A stretch of DNA of 12,755 bases from Modestobacter sp. (GTDB taxonomy: Bacteria > Actinomycetota > Actinomycetes > Mycobacteriales > Geodermatophilaceae): assembly GCA_025966175.1 (NCBI GenBank), contig JAOPVN010000198.1, positions 1 through 12,755 of the forward strand, written 5' to 3'. Shown here one piece after another: positions 6,555 through 12,449 of the stretch. The first letter of the stretch is position 1, and each line of letters opens with the position of its first letter. A program made the translations under genes and the position numbers. The notes beneath the pieces were generated by a model, which ran no database searches, had not been told where the DNA came from, and worked only from the letters and a program-made list of their open reading frames with translations.

Positions 6555-7346
6555 GTGACTGCTGCCTTCGCCGGCCCCACCGCGTTGCACTATCGGCGCT
6601 ACCGCCGCGACGTCCCCGAGGTCCTGCTCGACCGGCTGGTCGAACACGTCGAGCTGCCCGGTGACGCCATCGCACTGGACCTGGGTGCCGGCACCGGCCA
6701 GGTGGCCGTTCCCCTGGCCGCGCGTGTCGGCGCGGTGCTGGCGATGGAGCCGGAGCCGGACATGCTGGCGCAGCTGCGGCGGCGCAGCGAGGAGGACAAC
6801 GTCGCGAACCTGGTGTGCGTGCTGGGTTCGGACCAGGACGTGCCCGCTCTCCTCAACTCTGTGGGCCGGGGCGGGTGCGGCCTGCTCACGGTCGCCAACG
6901 CCTTGCACTGGATGGACGCACCGGCCCTGTTCGCCGCCGCCGACCGGGGACTCGCCTCCGGCGGGGCGATCGCGATCATCACTCACGGCATTCCGCTGTG
7001 GCTCACGGACGCGGACTGGGCGCGGGCACTCAACGTCTACCTGGCCGACTGGTTCGGCCGACCTCTGACCGCCAGCTGCGGCAGCGACGCCGCTGCCCTG
7101 CGGGAGCGCCGGGACCAGCTGGTGGCCGCCGGCTTCACTGAGGTGGCCGTGCTGGAGCACCGCTACCAGGCCGATGTCGACGTCGACTACGTCATCGGGC
7201 ACCTGTACTCGGCGCTGGACGCCGACGTCCTGCCGGTCGCACGCCGTCCGGACTTCGAGGACGGGCTGCGCCAGGCGCTGCGTCGCTTCCAGGAAGAGCC
7301 GATGCAGGAGGACCTGTTGGTCACTGCCCTCGTCGGTCGGCGATAG
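6555..7346 (+). CDS. Class I SAM-dependent methyltransferase
   Basis: About 263 residues from a GTG at 6555 (MTAAFAGPTALHYRRYRRDV). An in-frame GTG at 6516 would add 13 residues that look like non-coding sequence, and neither start has a clear Shine-Dalgarno. SAM-binding motif I is LDLGAGTGQVAVPLAARVGA with D42 and G44-G48, followed by the acidic end of strand 2 in AMEPEPDML. Motif II-like TVANALHWMD comes next; HWMD is typical of the trans-aconitate methyltransferase-like subgroup. The C-terminal part is a variable cap. It would methylate a small molecule, unknown here. The stop is 4 bp before the first possible GTG of the nucleotidyltransferase, so the two genes were probably cotranscribed. 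Confidence 0.88.
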   Translation: MTAAFAGPTALHYRRYRRDVPEVLLDRLVEHVELPGDAIALDLGAGTGQVAVPLAARVGAVLAMEPEPDMLAQLRRRSEEDNVANLVCVLGSDQDVPALLNSVGRGGCGLLTVANALHWMDAPALFAAADRGLASGGAIAIITHGIPLWLTDADWARALNVYLADWFGRPLTASCGSDAAALRERRDQLVAAGFTEVAVLEHRYQADVDVDYVIGHLYSALDADVLPVARRPDFEDGLRQALRRFQEEPMQEDLLVTALVGRR

Positions 7347-7350
7347 CCAG

Positions 7351-7466
7351 GTGGGCATCGAAGCCGGGAACGACTCCGGCGGCACCGCGGGGGTGGACGC
7401 GCAGCGCTGGATCGACGCGCTGCCTGCGGATCTGACCGTGCAGGCAGGGCTGTTGCGCGCGCCCTC
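7351..7466 (+). pseudogene. Out-of-frame 5' end of the nucleotidyltransferase gene
   Basis: In another frame from the main nucleotidyltransferase body, a GTG at 7351 or 7393 begins a family-like N-terminus: VDAQRWIDALPADLTVQAGL then LRA. Removing one GC pair from the (GC)4 run at 7455-7462 joins this to the downstream frame as LLRALVDAVEADPRW, which reads as natural family sequence. So the original start is here, and a 2-bp insertion separates it from the rest. The run is a likely place for replication slippage or a consensus error. Confidence 0.7.
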
Positions 7467-8219
7467 GTGGATGCGGTCGAGGCCGATCCGCGGTGGGACG
7501 GGCTGGATCTGGGTTGCTCGCTGGCCGCCGGTCGTGCCGATGCCGACTCCGACGTCGACGTTGGCTTGTGGCACACGCCCGGCGCCCGGCCACCGGACGC
7601 GGAGATCGACGCGCTGGTCCGCGGACTCGGGCACGTGGTCGAGGACAGCGCGCAGCCGTGGGACGGCGTGCCGCGCTGGTGGGTGCAGTACGCCGACGGC
7701 GCGCAACTGGACCTGGTGGTCCTCGACGCCGCCGACCGAACCGGCCGCCCGCCGGGCATGGTCGCACTGGTCGACCGCAGCGGCCGGGGCGCGACCGAGT
7801 TCGTCCCCACCGTCCTGCATGTCCGGCCGGGGGAGCCGCGGGCCTGGCTGCTCGACGGCTGGAAGGCGCTCGCCAACGTCGCCAAGTACCTGCGCCGGGG
7901 CTCGCTGCTGGAGGCGGTCGACCAGCTGCACCGGCTCGTCACCAAATGTTTCCGGCTGTGGGCGGCCGGGGAGGGCGTGGACTACCACAGCTTCGGGCTG
8001 ACCAGCCTGCTCGACGCCACCGGCGTGGACCTGCCCGCCGGCATCGAGGCCACGTACGCCACGATCGCGTCTGGGGCGGTGGCGACAGCCGCCGAGACGC
8101 TGGCCGGGCTGCTGCGCGCCGCCGGTCGGCACGCTGATTCCATGCTGGACACCCCGCTGGCCGACCATGTCACCGCGAAGCTGCGCCGCGCGGCGACCGG
8201 AGTGGCAGGCGCCGCGTAG
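7467..8219 (+). CDS. Nucleotidyltransferase-domain protein, frameshifted at its 5' end
   Basis: The open frame from a GTG at 7467 gives 250 residues, but the true N-terminus lies upstream in another frame. The core motif GCSLAAGRADADSDVDVG (G16-G33) is the pol-beta-type GS-x-G-x-SD-x-D signature with metal-binding D29 and D31; the third carboxylate is in QLDLVVLD. Family members transfer a nucleoside monophosphate, usually AMP, to a small molecule or protein; aminoglycoside and lincosamide adenylyltransferases are examples. The C-terminal half is helical. The missing segment is about 30 residues before the catalytic motif, so the 250-residue form might retain the active site, but start GTG 7467 has no ribosome-binding site. 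The 3' end overlaps the convergent kinase fragment by 50 bp. The substrate is unknown. Confidence 0.8.
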   Translation: MDAVEADPRWDGLDLGCSLAAGRADADSDVDVGLWHTPGARPPDAEIDALVRGLGHVVEDSAQPWDGVPRWWVQYADGAQLDLVVLDAADRTGRPPGMVALVDRSGRGATEFVPTVLHVRPGEPRAWLLDGWKALANVAKYLRRGSLLEAVDQLHRLVTKCFRLWAAGEGVDYHSFGLTSLLDATGVDLPAGIEATYATIASGAVATAAETLAGLLRAAGRHADSMLDTPLADHVTAKLRRAATGVAGAA

Positions 8220-8616
8220 GACTGAGGGCGACGAAGCCCAGGCCCCATCCGGCGAGTGTTCCTAGGGGGTGATTCCCACGCGTGAGGAGCGTGAACTGCT
8301 CGAACGTTGCACCGGCGTTGTGGGCTTGGCTTCGGAAGGGATCAACCTCGGTCGGGTCCATGAACAACTGCGGAATGATCACCGTGCCGCCACTACCTGC
8401 GTGAGCAGCCAACAAAGCGAGGGCGAGGGGGCGACCCCACTCACCGGCTCTGCGGAAGTCCGAATACCAGTCACCCAAGAAGGTGCGTAGCGTGTCGATG
8501 TCCAGGCACAGGCTCCCGGAGCTCTGGTCTGCGATCCACCGAGCTGCGACGGATTTACCCGAAGCTGGCAAATTATTGAGTAGAACCACCCGGCCGCCAC
8601 TGCCTGCCACGCTCAC
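8170..8616 (-). pseudogene. P-loop kinase (AAA_33/Zeta-like), C-terminally truncated
   Basis: From a GTG at 8616 the frame encodes RVVLLNNLPASGKSVAARWI, with a Walker A LPASGKS at residues 16-22, then LCLDIDTLRTFLGDW and GGTVIIPQLFMDPTEVDPF. This is the order seen in AAA_33-type small-molecule kinases related to chloramphenicol phosphotransferase and Zeta toxins. Family likeness stops near base 8265; the remaining codons (GNHPLGTLAGWGLGFV and on) look random and run into the 3' end of the nucleotidyltransferase. About 50-60 residues carrying the lid and the C-terminal strands are therefore missing, so the product is probably inactive. G+C here is visibly lower than in neighbours (for example AAATTATTGAGTAGAAC at 8571-8587), which points to a separate origin. 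The frame is open to 8808, but nothing upstream of 8616 resembles protein. Confidence 0.7.
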
Positions 8617-8870
8617 GTCCGTCAAGATTGTCACCGCAAGTGAACACGACCGCGGAGCGCGTCGAGGCATCGGGTCGCGTGCCCGCCCAAGTGCGCCCGT
8701 CGGCATCCGACGCTGCTCACTGACCTTCCGTCGACCGCGGCCGTCTCGCAACCGATGAAGTGAGACATCTATGCCGTTGCGCAACCGGCCGAAACCCACA
8801 AGGTTCATCCGCGGAGCAACGTAAAGGCGCGAATCGCGTCGTGCAGGGTGCGAGTTGCAGGGGGTGCCCG

Positions 8871-9563
8871 GTGAAGGTGGTCTTGGTCAACAGTCCACTT
8901 CTTGGGCCTTCGGTCTGGCGGTCCACGGGCGCAGCGTTGGTCCGGCTTGGCTGGGATGTGCAGTTGCCGCAGCCCGTCGACCGCACCCCGGTAAGTCCCG
9001 ATGATGTGCTCGAAAATCTGCTTGGGCAGTTGGACGCCGACGAGACGACGGTCCTCGTGGCGCACAGCAACGCAGGCTTGTACGTCCCAGCGTTGGTCGA
9101 GCGACTGGCCGTGGTGGCGAGCGTCTTCGTCGACGCGTCGCTGCCTCCCACCACGGGAAGCGTCTTGATGGCTCCACTGGCACAGCAAGATCGCCTCAAG
9201 GAAATGGTCGACGAGGCCGGATTGCTGCCGCCCTGGACGCACTGGTGGCCTGAAGCGGTGGTGGGGCCGCTGTTTCCGGACGCCGCCGCGCGGGCGGCTG
9301 TTGAGGCTGAGCAGTGTCAACTGCCACTGAGCTACTTCACTGCTGGCTTGAGCGTGCCGGATGGATGGTCCACCCGACCGTCGGCCTACCTGGCGTTCAG
9401 CGAGCCCTACCAGCGACAACTAGAGCTGGCACGGAGTTGGGGTTGGCCGGTGCGCACCCATCCAGGCAGCCACTTGCAGCCGCTCGCCGCCCCGGACGCC
9501 GTAGCAGCCTCGATCAACGAACTACTGGGGCGCCTCGGTAGGCAGCCAGATTCCAGAGGCTGA
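8871..9563 (+). CDS. Alpha/beta-fold hydrolase
   Basis: A 230-residue protein from the GTG at 8871, chosen because an AGGGGG ribosome-binding site lies a few bases upstream and the first strand (VKVVLVNSPLLGPSVW) starts at once. The frame is open to 8760, but those residues look non-coding. The nucleophile elbow is AHSNAG with S66, preceded by strand TTVLV. A candidate acid is D88 in VFVDAS, and the C-terminal GSHLQPLAAPDAV supplies H201 at the usual catalytic position. The enzyme would act on an ester, amide or similar small substrate in the cytoplasm; no signal peptide is seen. It is the last cargo gene before the right end of the island and points toward it. The substrate is unknown. Confidence 0.85.
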   Translation: MKVVLVNSPLLGPSVWRSTGAALVRLGWDVQLPQPVDRTPVSPDDVLENLLGQLDADETTVLVAHSNAGLYVPALVERLAVVASVFVDASLPPTTGSVLMAPLAQQDRLKEMVDEAGLLPPWTHWWPEAVVGPLFPDAAARAAVEAEQCQLPLSYFTAGLSVPDGWSTRPSAYLAFSEPYQRQLELARSWGWPVRTHPGSHLQPLAAPDAVAASINELLGRLGRQPDSRG

Positions 9564-9602
9564 TCTGGGGCCGACGGTGGGCATAGCGCGGAACGCCGAT
9601 AA

Positions 9603-9617
9603 CTGACCTTCGGTCAG
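9603..9617 (+). terminator. Small hairpin after the hydrolase gene
   Basis: CTGACC-TTC-GGTCAG is a perfect 6-bp stem with a 3-base loop, 40 bp after the hydrolase stop. There is no T-run behind it, so termination is only a suggestion. Confidence 0.3.
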
Positions 9618-9644
9618 CTCCGCTTTGCACTGTCAGCTCCGCTT
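9613..9644. repeat. Two copies of a 13-bp direct repeat
   Basis: GTCAGCTCCGCTT occurs at 9613-9625 and again at 9632-9644, a period of 19 bp. TTTGCAC also occurs at 9624-9630 and again near 9651-9657. The first copy overlaps the right arm of the small hairpin. Function unknown. Confidence 0.6.
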
Positions 9645-9861
9645 GGCGCGGTTTGCACACAGCGGTGAGGGGAGCAGTGCTGGGCCCGCGCCGGACGCCG
9701 CGCTGCCTGTGAGCGTGCCCGCGGCGAGTGTCGGTCGGGTTCCCGGCGCCTGCTGGCGCGCGCAGCGATGCCCATCCGAGCGGACCCGAGTCGAGGCCCA
9801 GCTGCGGTCCGTCCGTCAGGCCGGTAAGGCGCCCCTCCTGAAGGACAAAGACGCGGCGCTC

Positions 9862-9890
9862 AGTCCGCAGTCAGTCCGCAAGAGTCCGCA
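9862..9890. repeat. Three AGTCCGCA octamers near the island's right end
   Basis: Copies at 9862-9869, 9873-9880 and 9883-9890 are spaced 11 and 10 bp, so they sit on one face of the helix. An exact copy and a near copy are at the left end of the island (3034-3052). No comparable cluster is seen to the right of the second 27-bp repeat. The layout resembles arm-type integrase sites, but that role is inferred. Confidence 0.5.
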
Positions 9891-9995
9891 AAAAGGTCGA
9901 TTGTGGCCAGTAGGAGCCAACGTCACCAAACGGCAAAATGCCAGCTCAGCCGCTTGTTCCGTTGATCATCGTCAACGTCCGAACACCCCGTCGAC

Positions 9996-10022
9996 GTTCC
10001 GCTTCAACGTCTGATCCGCCCT
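9996..10022. repeat. Attachment-site copy 2 (junction between tandem elements)
   Basis: Second copy of the 27-bp repeat, with 26 matches to 2972-2998. It carries the ychF 3' codons FRFNV and TGA although no ychF body lies upstream. The stop of the second integrase is 11 bp to its right, exactly as for the integrase remnant at the first copy. It should therefore be both the right end of the first element and the left end of a second. Confidence 0.8.
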
Positions 10023-10033
10023 GTACTTGCCGC

Positions 10034-10678
10034 TCATTGGCTTACGGGCGACCGTCGGTCAGCAGGAAGGTTGAGCGCGGCGGCCATCAAGCTGTCAGTG
10101 GCGGCCCGGGTGCGGTCCTCCGCGTCGGGCCACAGGTGCCCATACGTGTTCAAGGTCGTGGTCGCCGAGGCGTGCCCGAGGGCCCGCTGGACGGTGACTA
10201 CGTCGCAGCCTGAGGCGATCAGACCCGAGGCGTAGAAGTGCCGCAGGTCGTGCAGCCGCAGACCGGTGACGCCGGCGGCCGCCGTGCCGGTCCGCCAGCG
10301 GTACCCGATGGTGTTCTGGTGCGGCGGCTGACCGGTTTCTCCGGTGAAGATCCAGCCGCCGTCCGGGCAGTACGCCGCGACGTGCGCAGCAAGCACCTCG
10401 ACGAGCCCGGGTTCGAGGAAGATGGACCGTTCGCTGCCGTACTTGGGTGGTCGCAGCTCGACGGCGTCCTTGCCCGCACGTTGAACCTGCCGTGAGCCGA
10501 GCACATCGTCGGCCCTGATGTCGACGGCGATCGGGCGTCGATGGGGTGACCTCCTATGGCGTCGACTACGTCGGAGTCGACGGCGGACTGCCCGCGCGGC
10601 CGACGCCTCCGCGTACGCCAGGACCAGTCGGTAGGACCCGCCGAGAAGCGCATCGAAGTGCTCGAACCGGCCGGTCAT
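10034..10678 (-). pseudogene. Tyrosine integrase, N-terminally truncated and degraded
   Basis: The last about 150 residues are a well-preserved catalytic domain of an actinobacterial tyrosine site-specific integrase: RAGKDAVELRPPKYGSER with the beta-strand Lys (K79), LHDLRH (H143, R146), LGH (H169) and the nucleophile in NTYGHLW (Y179). The N-terminal core-binding domain is absent, and the first catalytic arginine box (GLRxGE) is not found: after YRLVLAYA the frame turns into Arg-rich residues that look like a frameshifted segment (31-50). The usual length is about 380-400, so roughly half is missing. Without the first arginine it should not recombine DNA. The 5' end is only 12 bp from the stop of the reductase gene, which suggests a deletion junction there. 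Homology to the remnant at 3010-3126 links the two ends of the island. Confidence 0.85.
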
Positions 10679-10690
10679 CCGTCGGCGGTG

Positions 10691-11256
10691 TCAATCCGAC
10701 TTATCGGGGGCGCGCCCGTAGCGCTCGTAGATCGCACGCGAGCCGAACGTCCTGGTCTCGACCAGGTCTAGCCGAACGTCTTCGGTGACCGGCGGCAGGA
10801 AGGGCGTGCCGCCACCGACGACGACCGGATTGCGGAACATGCGCAGCTCGTCGACGAGGCCGAGCTCGATCGCTGTCGCGGCCAGGCCGGCCCCGCCGAT
10901 CGGGACGTCCTTGTCGGTCGCGTCGAGCGCCGCAGCCGCCTCCTCGGCCACCGACGCCTCGGCGAGCCGGGCGTTGCCCTGGACGCTGTCGAGCGTGCGG
11001 CTGAAGACGACCTTCGGGATGGCGCACCAGACGTCGGCGAACTCGGCCCCGAGCTCGTTGTCGCGCATCGACGGATCCGTCTCCCACAGCAGCATGGTCT
11101 CGTAGAGCCTGTGGCCGCACAGATGGCCGCCGAGCTCGCGTGTCTGCGCGATGTGGAGACGAAACTGCTCCTCATTGGGGACGGTCCACCCGAACGAGCC
11201 CGCGCGGTCGGCGCGATAAAGCCGTCCACCGAGACGCTCATCGAGTAGATCAGCAT
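10691..11256 (-). pseudogene. RibD/DHFR-family reductase, frameshifted near the N-terminus
   Basis: The original start is the ATG at 11254-11256, giving MLIYSMSVSVDGFIA, the standard opening of dihydrofolate-reductase-family (RibD C-terminal domain) proteins. After GFIA the frame is lost: the family-like continuation DRAGSFGWTVPNEEQF is two bases out. A GC pair added in GCGC at 11211-11214 explains it; without it the protein would be about 187 residues, a normal length. The rest (GHLCGHRLYETMLLW, DKDVPIGGAGLAATAIELGL, NPVVVGGGTPFLP) is intact and contains the NADPH-binding glycines. The start overlaps the sigma-factor stop as ATGCTGA, so translation was coupled. No good alternative start exists in the downstream frame. 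It is dead as written, or the reading is a consensus error. Confidence 0.8.
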
Positions 11257-12443
11257 GGCTCGGCGGCCCGGGCGCGGGCGGCCTGACGGACCAGGTGGTC
11301 GCGCTCGGCGACGTCCGTGGCCCGACGGGCGGCATCTGCGTACGCCGTGGCGGCGGCAGGGAGGTCGCCGCTGAGCTCGTGCAGGTGGCCGCGGACGGCG
11401 TGCCACCGGTGCCGTTCGCCGAGCACCTCGCGCAGCCGGTCGGTCTCGCGCAGCCCGGCGGCGGCGCCGAGGACGTGGCCGACCGCGACCGCGCGCCCGA
11501 GCACCGCGGCGGGGTCCTGGCGCACCGGGTCGTCGGTGAGGGCGACGAGGTCGTCGTACCAGGCGAGGATCTGCGGCCAGTCGGTCGCCTCGGCGCTTGC
11601 CGCGTCGTCGTGCAGGGCGGCGATGGCGGCCTCGAGCTGGTAGCGGCCGGGGCGCTGAACGGCCAGCGCCGACTGGAGGACACGCACGCCCTCGGCGATC
11701 TCGCGGGTGTCCCACAGGCCACGGTCCTGTCGGTCGAGCGGAACGATGCGACCCGCCGAGTCGAGTCGCGCCGGGAGGCGGGCGTGGTTGAGGAGCATCA
11801 ACGCGAGCAGCCCGCGCGCCTCCGGTTCCTCGGTGGCGAGGGTGAGCTGGCGGGCGAGTCGGATCGCGTCGCCGGCCAGGTCTGCCCGGCCCGCGTGGCC
11901 GGCCGTGTAGACGAGGTAGAGCACGCGCAGCACGACGGCGAGGTCGCCGGGGGAGTCCAGGCGGCGCCCCTGCAGGGCGCGCTTGGCGCGGCTGATCCGC
12001 TGCGCCATCGTCGCCTCCGGCACGTAGAAGGCCTCGGCGATCTCCCGGGTGGTGAGACCGCCGACGGCACGCAGGGTCAGCGCCACCTGGGAGGCGGGCG
12101 CGAGCTCGGGGGAGCAGCAGCAGAAGAGCAGGAAGAGGGTGTCGTCGCCATCCTCGGTGGCGCCGGGCCGCGGCTCGGCGTACGTCGTCACCTCGCGGCG
12201 GGAACGGGCGGCCTCGCTGCGGCGGGCGTCGACGAGCCGCCGGGTCGCGACCGTCGCCAGCCACGCGCGCGGGTCGCGCGGCGGGTGCTCGGGCCAGACC
12301 CGCAGCGCCTCCAGCAGCGCCTCCTGCAGCGCGTCCTCGGCGGCATCGAAGTCCTCGCCCCGCCGTACCAGGCCCGCGAGCACCCAGGGGACGAGGGCGC
12401 GCAGCGCGCCCTCGTCCAGCCGTCGCGTCGGCTCGTCGATCAC
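11250..12443 (-). CDS. ECF42-type RNA polymerase sigma factor with C-terminal extension (DUF6596)
   Basis: A 397-residue ECF sigma factor from a GTG at 12443. Region 2 spans about 25-75 (FDAAEDALQEALLEALRVWP, then PRAWLATVATRRLVDARR). Region 4 is about 120-165 (LTTREIAEAFYVPEATMAQR then ISRAKRAL). Between them is the family hallmark FLLFCCCSPELAPASQVALT. The remaining 230 residues are the long helical, TPR-like extension of the ECF42 group, known from family studies to be needed for activity. No anti-sigma gene is seen, as is usual for this group. The gene begins 6 bp after the stop of the YCII/DGPF gene, the characteristic ECF42 partner, and its TGA overlaps the start of the reductase. It probably directs RNA polymerase to its own partner genes; the signal is unknown. 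Confidence 0.93.
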   Translation of the reverse strand: MIDEPTRRLDEGALRALVPWVLAGLVRRGEDFDAAEDALQEALLEALRVWPEHPPRDPRAWLATVATRRLVDARRSEAARSRREVTTYAEPRPGATEDGDDTLFLLFCCCSPELAPASQVALTLRAVGGLTTREIAEAFYVPEATMAQRISRAKRALQGRRLDSPGDLAVVLRVLYLVYTAGHAGRADLAGDAIRLARQLTLATEEPEARGLLALMLLNHARLPARLDSAGRIVPLDRQDRGLWDTREIAEGVRVLQSALAVQRPGRYQLEAAIAALHDDAASAEATDWPQILAWYDDLVALTDDPVRQDPAAVLGRAVAVGHVLGAAAGLRETDRLREVLGERHRWHAVRGHLHELSGDLPAAATAYADAARRATDVAERDHLVRQAARARAAEPC

Positions 12444-12449
12444 GCCGGG

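Larger units (their letters stand above)
9564..9995. other. Non-coding right end of the island
   Basis: These 432 bp contain no convincing gene, although a frame is open from 9625 to the second repeat and ends in FRFNV only because the att repeat carries those ychF codons. Visible structure: a CTGACC-TTC-GGTCAG hairpin just past the hydrolase, a 13-bp direct repeat, three AGTCCGCA octamers at 9862-9890, and a GTTGA-N6-TCAAC inverted repeat at 9961-9976. The arrangement is what one would expect of an attachment-site arm. Confidence 0.5.
2972..10022. mobile_element. Decayed integrative element (genomic island) in the 3' end of ychF
   Basis: The island is bounded by the 27-bp direct repeats at 2972-2998 and 9996-10022. 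The distance from the start of one copy to the start of the next is 7,024 bp. Just inside the left repeat is the 3' remnant of a tyrosine integrase; just inside the right end are three copies of AGTCCGCA, of which one exact and one near copy also occur at the left end. Cargo: phosphotransferase, ArsR-type regulator, MFS exporter, methyltransferase, nucleotidyltransferase, P-loop kinase fragment and alpha/beta hydrolase. No excisionase, replication, transfer or phage structural gene is seen, so the element cannot move on its own. To the right of the second repeat a related integrase fragment begins, which suggests a second element in tandem. Boundaries are inferred from repeats and integrase position, not from an empty-site comparison. 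Confidence 0.7.

Noticed and set aside
6399..8168. 589-codon open frame on the minus strand across the methyltransferase and nucleotidyltransferase
   Set aside because: It spans two recognisable plus-strand genes and the gap between them, has no domain, and is rich in Gly, Gln, Arg and Val as expected of antisense GC-rich DNA.
9625..10014. 129-codon plus-strand frame ending in FRFNV
   Set aside because: The ending comes from the copied ychF attachment site. The rest has no protein-like pattern and overlaps repeats, so it is not a gene.
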